Of a DNA stretch of 64,000 nt, positions 17,190 to 25,091 are shown piece by piece. Under the pieces are notes generated by a model that was not told the origin of the DNA, did no database searches, and saw only the letters and a list, made by a program, of their open reading frames with translations. The position numbers and the translations under genes were made by a program. Each line of letters begins with the position of its first letter. Position 1 is the first letter of the stretch. This stretch comes from Streptomyces sp. NBC_00237 (lineage in GTDB: Bacteria; Actinomycetota; Actinomycetes; Streptomycetales; Streptomycetaceae). The DNA is taken from contig NZ_JAPEMT010000002.1 in the NCBI RefSeq assembly GCF_026342435.1, positions 186,001 to 250,000 of the forward strand, read 5' to 3'.

Positions 17190-18737
17190 TCAGTGGCTGA
17201 GCCGGTAGAGGGCGGTGCGGCCTCGGCCGGTGAGGACGGTGAGGTAGCCGGAGAGTTCGGCGTCGAGGGATGCGTCGCCCGTGTCGATGAGGAGCGGGCG
17301 GCCGTGGAGGGCGGCGAGCTTGGACTCGGTGGCGAGGACGAGGAGCTTGTCGGGGCCGACGGCTCGGAGGACCTCGGGGGAGATCTGCTGGTTGCCCCGG
17401 CCGAGGAGGAAGCCTTGGCCGCCGATGGGGGAAAGGGCGATGAGGGCGGGGTGGTGGTGGGTGAGGGTGAGGAGGTGGGTGGAGGTGAGGTGGGTGGCGG
17501 CGGTGCGGTACGGGGGTGGGGCGGGGCTCCTTGCAGGGTGCGGGCGGTGCTGGGGCTGGGCGGGGGCCGATCCGTCAGGTGCGGGCCCCGGGGGTGGGGC
17601 GGGGGCGCTCCGGGGTGGGCCCGGAGCGAGGGGGGCCGCCCCCTTGCCCGCCCGTTCCGCCCCCGGGGGGCGGCCCCGCCGCCCAAGGGGACGAGGCGGG
17701 CGGAGCTCAACGGGGTTGGGCGGGAGGGACACAGAGGGGCTAGGGGGAGGGCATTTAGGGGCGCGGGGAACTGCGCGGCCAGCCACGACGCACCCGCACG
17801 TACCCGCCACACCCTCCACGCACCCGCACGTGCCCGCCGCACCCCCCACGCACCCGCACGTGCCCGCCACGCACCCGCACGTACGGACCCCGCCCTCCCC
17901 ATCCGCACGGACCAGAGCGCTTACGCCCGTCAGCGGAACCTCCGCGCCGAGCGCCGCCGCCACCGCCTGGGTGGTCGTGCCGGGGCCCAGGATCAGGAAC
18001 TCGTCCGGAGTCAGCCGGGAGGCCAGCTCCGCCGCGATGCCGCCCACCGCCTCCGGCGGAACCACCGTGCTGCCCGCCTTGCGCTGCTGCACGCGCACCG
18101 GAACGTACGGGACCGGCAGCCAGCCGTAGAGGCGGGAGGTCAGGCGGCCGAGCCGGAGTTCGGCCTCGTCGCGGTCCATGACCTCCGCGTCCCGCACCTG
18201 CGGGCGGGTCCGCGCGGACGCCCACGTCGCCGCCACCTCCCCCGCCGCACGCGGGTTCACCGCGAAGACCGCCGAGTGCATCTTGACGCCGGTCGGGATG
18301 CCGAGGACCGGCACCCCGGCCGCTTCCCCCAGCGCGTCGAGCACGTCCCGGGCCGTACCGTCGCCCCCGGCGAAGAGCAGGAGACCGACGCCCTCCGCCA
18401 CGAGCGCACGGACGGCCTCGACGGTGTCCCGGGGCCCGGTCGCACCAGTTGCACCGGGTGTACCGGGCGCACCGAGGCGCGACCGGTACACCACCCGCGC
18501 CGCCACCGACGCCGTACGCGCAGCCGCCTCCCCCATCGCACCCGACGCCGTCACCAGCTCGAAGTCCCTTGTGCGGCAGGCCAGTTCGGCCAGGGCCGCC
18601 GCCGCCCGTTCCCCCGCGCACGGCACGGCCCCCAGCGACAGCGCCCTCCGCTGGACCTCCGTACCGTCGCTGCCTCCGAGCCCCACCCGGCCGCCGAGAC
18701 CGGCGACCGGGTTGACCACGAGACCGAGCCGGATCAC
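17190..18737 (-). CDS. ATP-NAD kinase-like protein with repeat-derived insertion
   Basis: A 515-aa protein. Residues 1-280 match the ATP-NAD/AcoX kinase family: VVNPVAGLGG, the GGDGT nucleotide motif at 124-128, GIPTGVKMHSAVFAVNP and GPGTTTQ. The family C-terminus resumes near residue 425 (PALIALSPIGGQGFLLGRGNQQ). Between about 283 and 415 lies a low-complexity insert with four TCGCV units followed by a Pro-rich stretch, encoded by a Streptomyces-type intergenic repeat. Relatives are usually about 130 residues shorter. The start is GTG, overlapping the gcvPB stop by GTGA. Whether the protein is active is unknown. Confidence 0.8.
   Translation of the reverse strand: MIRLGLVVNPVAGLGGRVGLGGSDGTEVQRRALSLGAVPCAGERAAAALAELACRTRDFELVTASGAMGEAAARTASVAARVVYRSRLGAPGTPGATGATGPRDTVEAVRALVAEGVGLLLFAGGDGTARDVLDALGEAAGVPVLGIPTGVKMHSAVFAVNPRAAGEVAATWASARTRPQVRDAEVMDRDEAELRLGRLTSRLYGWLPVPYVPVRVQQRKAGSTVVPPEAVGGIAAELASRLTPDEFLILGPGTTTQAVAAALGAEVPLTGVSALVRADGEGGVRTCGCVAGTCGCVGGAAGTCGCVEGVAGTCGCVVAGRAVPRAPKCPPPSPSVSLPPNPVELRPPRPLGRRGRPPGAERAGKGAAPLAPGPPRSAPAPPPGPAPDGSAPAQPQHRPHPARSPAPPPYRTAATHLTSTHLLTLTHHHPALIALSPIGGQGFLLGRGNQQISPEVLRAVGPDKLLVLATESKLAALHGRPLLIDTGDASLDAELSGYLTVLTGRGRTALYRLSH
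17504..17885. repeat. GC-rich repeat insertion inside NAD-kinase-like gene
   Basis: The segment contains the unit ACGCACCCGCACGT at 17788, 17818, 17848 and 17869, with spacings of 30, 30 and 21 bases, all multiples of three. Adjacent is GGGGCGCGGGGAACTGCGCG, a motif I recognise from Streptomyces intergenic repeats and which recurs near 42997. The reading frame stays open throughout. Outer boundaries are approximate. Confidence 0.75.
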
Positions 18738-20353
18738 ACGCCCAGCACCTTGCGGCGGTAGGTGCGCCAGCTCGGGGACCAGACGGCCGGGTCGTCGAGG
18801 GCCTCCGGGCGGACCCGGTGGATGGTGGAGCGGTGCGGTGCGGTGCGTACCGTCTCCGGGTCCTCGTACGCCTCCCGTGCCACCTCGGCGAGGATCGCCG
18901 CGTACTCGTCCAGGTCGGTCCGGGAGTACGACTCGGTGGGCTCCAGGGTCATGGGCTCGGGGACGACGTACGGGTGGTGGCTGGTCCAGTAGTGCGTGCC
19001 GAAGTCGGCCGCGCGGACGCCGATCTGCTCGCTGTGGATGCCGGTGTCCTCGTTCAGCTGCTCCCAGCTGTAGCGGACCTGCTCGACGCGCGGGCGGCCC
19101 TCGGCGTACGGGACGGAGACGCCCCGGATCTGCCGCACCTTGTGGAGGAGGTAGTTGTTGTTGAGGACGGCGGTCTCGGCGACCTCGCGCAGTCCCTCCG
19201 CGCCCATGGACATGATCCAGGCGTACGCGCGGACCAGGTTGGGGACGACCCCGTGGTGCGGGCGGATCTTGCCGACCGAGTGCGGGCGGTCCCCGTCCAG
19301 CCAGTAGCGTCCGCTCTCCGCGTCGAACTCGGCGGTGGGACGCGGAAGATACGGCGCCAGGGCGTCGGTGACTCCGCAGGCACCGGCCGCCGGGCCGCCG
19401 CAGGCGTGCGGGGTGGAGAAGGTCTTGTGCAGGTTGAAGTGGCACAGGTCGAAGCCCGCCTCGCGGGCCCGGGTGATGCCGAGGATGCCGTTGGCGTTGG
19501 CCTGGTCGTACGCGGCGAGGCCGCCCGCCGCGTGGACGATGTCGACGAACTCCGCGATGCGGGGGTTGTAGATCCCGGTGTCCTCGGGGTTGGTGATGAG
19601 GAGGGCGGCGGTGCGCGGGCCGACGGCGGCCTTCAGCGCCTCGATGTCGGGGTAGCCGTCGGCGTCCGGGTGGAGGGTGATGACCTTGAAGCCCGCCGTC
19701 TTCGCGCAGGCCGCGTTCGAGGGGTGGGAGAAGATCGTGGTGATGATCTCGTCACGGGTGCCGGCCTCGCCCCGGTCGGCGAAGTAGCCGCGGATCATGG
19801 CGACGTTGGCGTAGATGGCGGCGGAGCCCGCACCGGGCTGGAGGGAGACCCTGTCCATGCCGGAGACCTCCTTCAGGAGGCCCTCCAGCCGGTACAGGAT
19901 CTCCAGGACTCCCTGCACGGTGGACTCGTCCTGGAGCGGGTGCAGCCCGGCGATCCGCTCGTCGGACACGAAGCGGTCGTTGACCTTCGGGCTGTACTTC
20001 ATCGTGCACGTGCCCTGGCCCACGTCGACGTTGAGGTCGGCTCCCAGGGTCTCCTGCGAGAGCCGCAGGTAGTGCCGGAGCACCTGCTGCTGGCCGATCT
20101 CGGGGAGGGCGGGAGGGGTGCGGCGGCGGAGTGCGGCCGGGATCTCGACCGTCCCGCCAGAATCGCAGCCGCCGAGGGCTTCGGCGATCTCCGGGTCGAC
20201 GGCGGGGACCAGGACGCCGCGTTCGCCGGGCGAGCCGAGTTCGAAGATCAGCTTCTCGTCCCAGGACGCCTGGTGGAAGCGGCGGAGTGCGGGCTTGTCG
20301 GCGATCCGGGCGTCCTCGGGGGCGACGGGGCCTGCGGTGGGGTGGGCGCTCAC
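18734..20353 (-). CDS. gcvPB: Glycine dehydrogenase (decarboxylating) subunit 2
   Basis: A 539-aa PLP enzyme, the C-terminal half of split P-protein. The PLP lysine sits in FNLHKTFSTPH, and a Gly-rich cofactor region GAGSAAIYANVAMIRGYF is present. With GcvPA it would decarboxylate glycine and load the aminomethyl group onto lipoyl H-protein. No gcvT, gcvH or lpd lies in the window. The start is GTG at 20353 (GTGA overlap with gcvPA). The first 25 residues are Pro/Ala-rich. Confidence 0.92.
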   Translation of the reverse strand: MSAHPTAGPVAPEDARIADKPALRRFHQASWDEKLIFELGSPGERGVLVPAVDPEIAEALGGCDSGGTVEIPAALRRRTPPALPEIGQQQVLRHYLRLSQETLGADLNVDVGQGTCTMKYSPKVNDRFVSDERIAGLHPLQDESTVQGVLEILYRLEGLLKEVSGMDRVSLQPGAGSAAIYANVAMIRGYFADRGEAGTRDEIITTIFSHPSNAACAKTAGFKVITLHPDADGYPDIEALKAAVGPRTAALLITNPEDTGIYNPRIAEFVDIVHAAGGLAAYDQANANGILGITRAREAGFDLCHFNLHKTFSTPHACGGPAAGACGVTDALAPYLPRPTAEFDAESGRYWLDGDRPHSVGKIRPHHGVVPNLVRAYAWIMSMGAEGLREVAETAVLNNNYLLHKVRQIRGVSVPYAEGRPRVEQVRYSWEQLNEDTGIHSEQIGVRAADFGTHYWTSHHPYVVPEPMTLEPTESYSRTDLDEYAAILAEVAREAYEDPETVRTAPHRSTIHRVRPEALDDPAVWSPSWRTYRRKVLGV

Positions 20354-21792
20354 TTGACGATCTCCTCCAGGGCGGCGGCCAGCTCGTCGATGTCGGCCTT
20401 GGTGTGGACTTCGGTGACGCAGAACAGGGCCTGGTCGGGGGCGAGTTCGATGCCGCCGAAGATGCCCCGTTCGAGCAGGTCGGCGTGGATCTCGGCGGTG
20501 CCTCGGCCGCCCGTGTACCGGACCGGGAAGTCGGCGAAGTGGACGGCGTCGGCGTGCGGGACCTCGATGCCGGGGATGGCAGCGAGGCGCTGTTTGGCGT
20601 ACGCGGTGTGGGCGAGGATCGTCTCGCCGATGTCGCGCATGCCCTGCGGGCCCATCAGCGAGAGGTAGACGCCGGCGCCGATGCCGTGCAGGGCGGCTGC
20701 GGTGCCGACCCATTCCTTGCCCTCCTCGCGCAGGGCGAAGGAGGTGCGGTCGTACGCGACGTCGCCGAAGCCGTACTCGCCCTCGACGTCGGTGGGGACC
20801 AGGCCGAAGAGGCGGGTGGGGTACTCGGAGACGAGGCGTTCGTCGTCGTTCGCGCCGATGAAGCCCGCGTTGCCGCCGCCGTAGCTCATCCGGATGCCGA
20901 GGGGCTGGATGTCGCCGCAGGTGAGGTCGGCTCCGTACGAGGAGGGCGGGGCCAGTACGCCGAGCGTCATGGGGTTGCAGCCGACGACGTACAACGCGCC
21001 TGCGTCGTGGGCGAGTTGGGCCAGGTCGGGGAGGGTCGGGTCGACGAGGCCGAGCCTGCTGGGGGCCTCCGCGTACAGGGCCGCCACGTCGCCCTGTGCG
21101 AGGGCCGCCCGCAGTGCGGCCACGTCGGCGCACCCGGTCGCCGGGTCGGCGGGGACCAGGACCACCTCGTGGTCGGGGCGGACGTAGTCGCGGATCTTGG
21201 AGAGCTTGTCGGGGTCGACGTCGCCGCTGATCAGCAGCCTGCGCAGACCCGTGACGCGGCCCGCCATGCGCAGGGCGGTCCCCGCGGCCTGGAAGCCGTC
21301 GTAGACGGGTACGTTGACGACGTCCACGTCGAGGAGTTCGGCCATCAGCGACTGGTACTCCCACATCGTCTGGAAGCGGCCGTGGTCCTCGTACGGTTCG
21401 CCCGCGTACGCGGTGAGGAATTCAGCGCGGCCCATCACCTCGTCGACGACCGCCGGTACGTGGTGCGGGTAGCAGCCGCCGCCCAGGAAGCTCAGGGTGC
21501 GCGAGGCGGGGGTGTTGCGGGCGAGCAACTTCTCCATGTGGCGCACCAGTTGGGCCTCGGAGCGCAGAGGTGCGGGCAGGTCGAGGGAGCGGCGGAGCCG
21601 GATCTCCTCGGGGATGTCGGCGTAGAAGTCCTCGACGCTGCTCGCGCCCACGGCTTCCAGCATCGCCTGCCGCACGGCCGGGACCGAGTTCGGGATGTAC
21701 GGGTGCACGGGGGTCGAGCCCGAAGCGTACGGGTGCACAGGGGCCGGGTCCGTGGCGTACGGGCGATCGGGGGACTTTTCGGGTGGAGTCAT
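20350..21792 (-). CDS. gcvPA: Glycine dehydrogenase (decarboxylating) subunit 1
   Basis: A 480-aa fold-type I PLP-family protein, the N-terminal half of the split P-protein. It has LGGGCYPHHVPAVVDE, YEDHGRFQTMWEYQSL and SYGGGNAGFIGA. Residues about 12-32 hold a short repeat (PVHPYASG / PVHPYIP) not expected in the family. The ATG at 21792 has GGAGG seven bases upstream; an in-frame start 13 codons earlier is weaker. It leads the operon and is divergent from a sugar ABC importer across a 152-base region with a TGTATACA palindrome. Confidence 0.92.
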   Translation of the reverse strand: MTPPEKSPDRPYATDPAPVHPYASGSTPVHPYIPNSVPAVRQAMLEAVGASSVEDFYADIPEEIRLRRSLDLPAPLRSEAQLVRHMEKLLARNTPASRTLSFLGGGCYPHHVPAVVDEVMGRAEFLTAYAGEPYEDHGRFQTMWEYQSLMAELLDVDVVNVPVYDGFQAAGTALRMAGRVTGLRRLLISGDVDPDKLSKIRDYVRPDHEVVLVPADPATGCADVAALRAALAQGDVAALYAEAPSRLGLVDPTLPDLAQLAHDAGALYVVGCNPMTLGVLAPPSSYGADLTCGDIQPLGIRMSYGGGNAGFIGANDDERLVSEYPTRLFGLVPTDVEGEYGFGDVAYDRTSFALREEGKEWVGTAAALHGIGAGVYLSLMGPQGMRDIGETILAHTAYAKQRLAAIPGIEVPHADAVHFADFPVRYTGGRGTAEIHADLLERGIFGGIELAPDQALFCVTEVHTKADIDELAAALEEIVK

Positions 21793-21904
21793 GCCGCGCC
21801 TCCGCTGGCGAAGAGCTCCCGGAACGGACATCTGGGCCCGACTCCGGGAATTTCAGGGGCAGTTGACGTACAACTCTTGACGCAGCGAGGCGTCATTCAG
21901 TGTT

Positions 21905-21914
21905 CTGTATACAG
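21905..21914. promoter_or_regulatory. CTGTATACAG palindrome in divergent promoter
   Basis: A perfect 10-bp palindrome lies between gcvPA (minus) and the solute-binding protein gene (plus). The core TGTATACA resembles operators of GntR/FCD regulators, and such a regulator is encoded 5.6 kb away at the end of the gcvPA cluster. TTGACG at 21877 is a possible -35 for the plus strand. Confidence 0.5.
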
Positions 21915-21944
21915 CATTAGGCATTCCGACGGCAGGAGACAAGG

Positions 21945-23282
21945 GTGTCAACTCGACCGGGACGACGAGCAGTTCTTGCCACCGGGCTCGCGGCGGGGGC
22001 CACGGCCGCGCTCGCGGGCTGCGCCACCGGGGGCACGGGGACGAAGGGCGGACCGGCTCCGGAGGTGAAGAAGGACGACGGGAAGAAGCTCTCGGGCTCG
22101 ATCACCGTCTGGTCCTGGGACGTCGCGGCGAAGGCTCTCAAGCGGCTGGCCGCCGATTTCCAGCAGAAGAACCCGGGGACCACCGTCACCGTCCGCGACA
22201 TCGGCTACGACAGCGCCTACGACAAGATCACCGTGGGGCTGAAGAGCGGCTCGGGCCTCCCGGACGTCCTGACCGTCGAGGGCCCCCGCATGGTCACGTA
22301 CATGGGGAACTTCCCCCAGGGCTTCTACGACCTGACCAAGCTCGCCGGACCTTCCGAGAAGGACTTCGACAAGGCGTCCTGGAAGACGGTGGTCAACCCG
22401 CAGGGCAAGGTCGTCGCCCTGCCGTGGGACATCGGCCCGTGCGCGACGTTCTACCGCGGCGACTACTTCCGGGCGGCCGGGATCAAGCCCGAGTCGATCG
22501 CCACCTGGGACGACTACGTGAAGGCGGGCGAGCAGCTGAAGAAGCGCACGGGCCGCAAGATGCTCATCCTCGACTCGGTCGAGGACTCCACCTTCGCGAT
22601 GCTGCTCCAGCAGCAGGGCCAGCACTTCTACGTCGACGGCAAGGTCGCCGTCGACAGCCCCGAGGGTGTGAAGGCGGCGACGCTGCTCAAGACGCTCGCC
22701 GACAAGGGCCTGGTCGACTACCAGAAGGGGTGGGACGGTCTGGTCACCGGCACGAAGGAGGGAAAGGCGGCCACCGAGTCGAGCGCCGCGTGGTGGATGG
22801 GCACGCTCACCGCCGACGCACCGGAGCTGAAGGGGAAGTTCGGCGTGATGCCGATGCCCGCCTTCACCGCCGGAGGCGTCCGCACCTCGAACCGGGGCGG
22901 CTCCGTCCTCGCCGTACCCGGCCAGAGCAAGCACCCCGAACTCGCCTACGCCTTCGTCCAGTTCCTGCTGACGAGTGCGCCCAACCAGGTGTCCATGCTG
23001 AAGCAGGAGGGCCTCTTCCCCGCCTACCTCCCCGCGCTGGCCGACCCGTACCTGAGCAGCCCCCAGGAGTACTTCGGCGGGCAGGCCGCACTCAAGGTCT
23101 TCGCCGACCTGGCGCCGTCGACGCCGCCGGTCGAGTACACGAAGGACGGAGCGAAGGCGACGGAGATCATGTTCTCGACGATCTCGGGCATCCTGCTGCG
23201 CGACAAGGACCCGAAGCAGGCGCTGGAGTCCGCCGCCGCGCAGATCGCAGCGGCCACCGGTCGGCAGCGGATCGCGGGCTGA
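21945..23282 (+). CDS. Sugar ABC transporter solute-binding lipoprotein
   Basis: A 445-aa extracellular solute-binding protein of the CUT1 type. The N-terminus has RPGRRAVLATGLAAG and a lipobox LAGC (Cys about residue 25), so it is a membrane-anchored lipoprotein, possibly exported by Tat. Mature features include ITVWSWD and a C-terminal helical domain with SNRGGSVLAVPGQSKHPELA. It captures an oligosaccharide for the two following permeases. No ATPase gene is present, as usual in Streptomyces where MsiK serves many importers. The GTG start has GGAG seven bases upstream. Confidence 0.92.
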   Translation: MSTRPGRRAVLATGLAAGATAALAGCATGGTGTKGGPAPEVKKDDGKKLSGSITVWSWDVAAKALKRLAADFQQKNPGTTVTVRDIGYDSAYDKITVGLKSGSGLPDVLTVEGPRMVTYMGNFPQGFYDLTKLAGPSEKDFDKASWKTVVNPQGKVVALPWDIGPCATFYRGDYFRAAGIKPESIATWDDYVKAGEQLKKRTGRKMLILDSVEDSTFAMLLQQQGQHFYVDGKVAVDSPEGVKAATLLKTLADKGLVDYQKGWDGLVTGTKEGKAATESSAAWWMGTLTADAPELKGKFGVMPMPAFTAGGVRTSNRGGSVLAVPGQSKHPELAYAFVQFLLTSAPNQVSMLKQEGLFPAYLPALADPYLSSPQEYFGGQAALKVFADLAPSTPPVEYTKDGAKATEIMFSTISGILLRDKDPKQALESAAAQIAAATGRQRIAG

Positions 23283-23289
23283 GCACACC

Positions 23290-24222
23290 ATGGCCGCACC
23301 CACGAGTACGCTCCCGCCCGCCCCCGTCGCGGCACCGCCGCCACCGCCCGTGCACCGCAGGCGACGCCACCGGGTGATCCCCTGGGTGTTCGCCGGGCCC
23401 GCCGCCGTCCTGTTCATCGTGTTCTTCGCGTACCCGCTGGGCGCGAGCCTCCTCCAGAGCTTCACCGCCGAGCGCGACGGGGCGTCGGTGTGGGTGGGGT
23501 TCGACCAGTACCGGCGGATGGCGTCGGACCCGGCGTTCCTGGAGTCCCTGTTCAACGTCGGACTGATCCTCCTCGTCCAGGTACCGCTGATGGTGGTGCT
23601 CGCGCTGCTCCTGGCGGGGCTGCTCAACCAGTCGTGGCTGCGGTTCAAGGGCACCTGGCGGGCGCTCTACTTCCTGCCCGCCGTCACCACGCTCGTCGCG
23701 TACGCCGTCGTCTTCCAGGTGCTGCTGAAGACGGACGGCGGGCTGGCGAACCAGTTCCTTGCCGTGTTCGGGCTCGGCCCCATCGACTGGCTCAACGACC
23801 CGGCCTGGGCCCGGATTTCCCTCATCGCCTCGCTGACCTGGCGGTGGGCCGGGTACAACGCGGTGATCCTGCTCGCCGGACTCCAGGCGATCGGCAAGGA
23901 GCAGTACGAGGCCGCCGCACTGGACGGGGCGGGGACCTTCGCCACGTACCGCAGGATCATCGTTCCGCAGCTGCGCCCGGTGATCCTTTTCTGCGCGGTC
24001 ACCTCCACCATCGGAACCCTCCAACTCTTCGACGAGAACTACGTGTTGACCCGGGGCGGACCCGACAACGCGACCCTCTCCCCCGTGGTCTACCTCTACA
24101 AGACCGGCTTCGAGCAGCTCGACTTCGGCTATGCGGCGGCCATCGCGTGGGTGGTCGTGGCGCTGATCGCGGTGCTGTCCATCGCCCAGTACTTCCTGTT
24201 CGGACGGGAGAAGCGCCGATGA
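23290..24222 (+). CDS. Sugar ABC transporter permease (MalF-like)
   Basis: A 310-aa protein with six membrane helices. The EAA loop YEAAALDGAGTFATYRRI contacts the ATPase. The Pro/Ala-rich N-terminus is cytoplasmic. It lies seven bases after the binding-protein gene and overlaps the next permease by ATGA. The context (GH42 beta-galactosidase next) suggests a galactoside or galacto-oligosaccharide as cargo; this is inference. Confidence 0.92.
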   Translation: MAAPTSTLPPAPVAAPPPPPVHRRRRHRVIPWVFAGPAAVLFIVFFAYPLGASLLQSFTAERDGASVWVGFDQYRRMASDPAFLESLFNVGLILLVQVPLMVVLALLLAGLLNQSWLRFKGTWRALYFLPAVTTLVAYAVVFQVLLKTDGGLANQFLAVFGLGPIDWLNDPAWARISLIASLTWRWAGYNAVILLAGLQAIGKEQYEAAALDGAGTFATYRRIIVPQLRPVILFCAVTSTIGTLQLFDENYVLTRGGPDNATLSPVVYLYKTGFEQLDFGYAAAIAWVVVALIAVLSIAQYFLFGREKRR

Positions 24223-25091
24223 GCACAGCTCAAGCGGTCGTACGTACGGAAGCCGGCGCGCGGAAGAGCCCGGCGCGGCGGCTGGCGGGGCTGGCCGTCG
24301 GGCTGGTCCTGGTGGTCGGCGCGGCGATCAGCCTGGTGCCGTTCATCTGGATGGCGATCGCTTCCACGCACTCCACAGCCGACCTCTTCCGGTCGCCGCC
24401 ACCGTTCGTTCCGGGCGGTCAACTCCTGGACAACCTCGCCCGGTTGGAGGAGACGATCGGTTTCAGCCGGGTCATGCTCAACAGCGTCGGCATCGCCCTC
24501 GTGCACACCGTGCTGAGTGCGCTGATCTCCGCGATGTGCGGGTACGGGCTGGCGAAGTTCCGGTTCCGGGGACGCGGGCTGTTGCTCGGGGTGATCCTGG
24601 CGACGATGATGATCCCCTTCCAGGTGCTGCTGGTGCCCCTGTTCCAGATGATGGCGAGTCTGGGCTGGGTCAACACGTACCAGGCGGTGATCCTGCCGTT
24701 CCTCGCGAGTTCCTTCGGAATTCTGCTGATGCGACAAGGCTTCCTGGACTTCCCCGACGAGCTCCTGGAGTCGGCGCGGATCGACGGCTCCAGCGAGCTG
24801 CGCACCTTCTACACGGTCGTACTGCCCTGTGTGCGGCCGCAGTTGGGGGCACTCGTCATCTTCACCTTCATGAGCGCGTGGAACAGCTTCATCTGGCCGC
24901 TGCTCATGCTGAACTCGGAGGACACCTACACCGTGCCCGTGGCACTCAACACCCTGACCGGGCTCTCCCGCGTCGACCATTCCGGGCTGATGCTCGGCTC
25001 GCTGCTCGCGACGCTGCCGCTGATGCTCCTCTTCCTGTGCTTCCAGCGGCAGTTCGTCTCCGGACTGCTCGGCGGGGCGGTGAAACAGTGA
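24219..25091 (+). CDS. Sugar ABC transporter permease (MalG-like)
   Basis: A 290-aa partner permease with six membrane helices and the EAA loop LLESARIDGSSELRTF. The ATG at 24219 overlaps the preceding stop, and its own stop overlaps the GTG of the beta-galactosidase gene, so the importer and hydrolase are translationally coupled. A longer upstream frame is rejected. Confidence 0.92.
   Translation: MSTAQAVVRTEAGARKSPARRLAGLAVGLVLVVGAAISLVPFIWMAIASTHSTADLFRSPPPFVPGGQLLDNLARLEETIGFSRVMLNSVGIALVHTVLSALISAMCGYGLAKFRFRGRGLLLGVILATMMIPFQVLLVPLFQMMASLGWVNTYQAVILPFLASSFGILLMRQGFLDFPDELLESARIDGSSELRTFYTVVLPCVRPQLGALVIFTFMSAWNSFIWPLLMLNSEDTYTVPVALNTLTGLSRVDHSGLMLGSLLATLPLMLLFLCFQRQFVSGLLGGAVKQ

Noticed and set aside
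17788..17882. CRISPR-like regular repeats
   Set aside because: Units are short and GC-rich with unequal spacing (30, 30, 21), the intervening bases are repeats too, and the stretch lies in an open reading frame. No cas gene is present.
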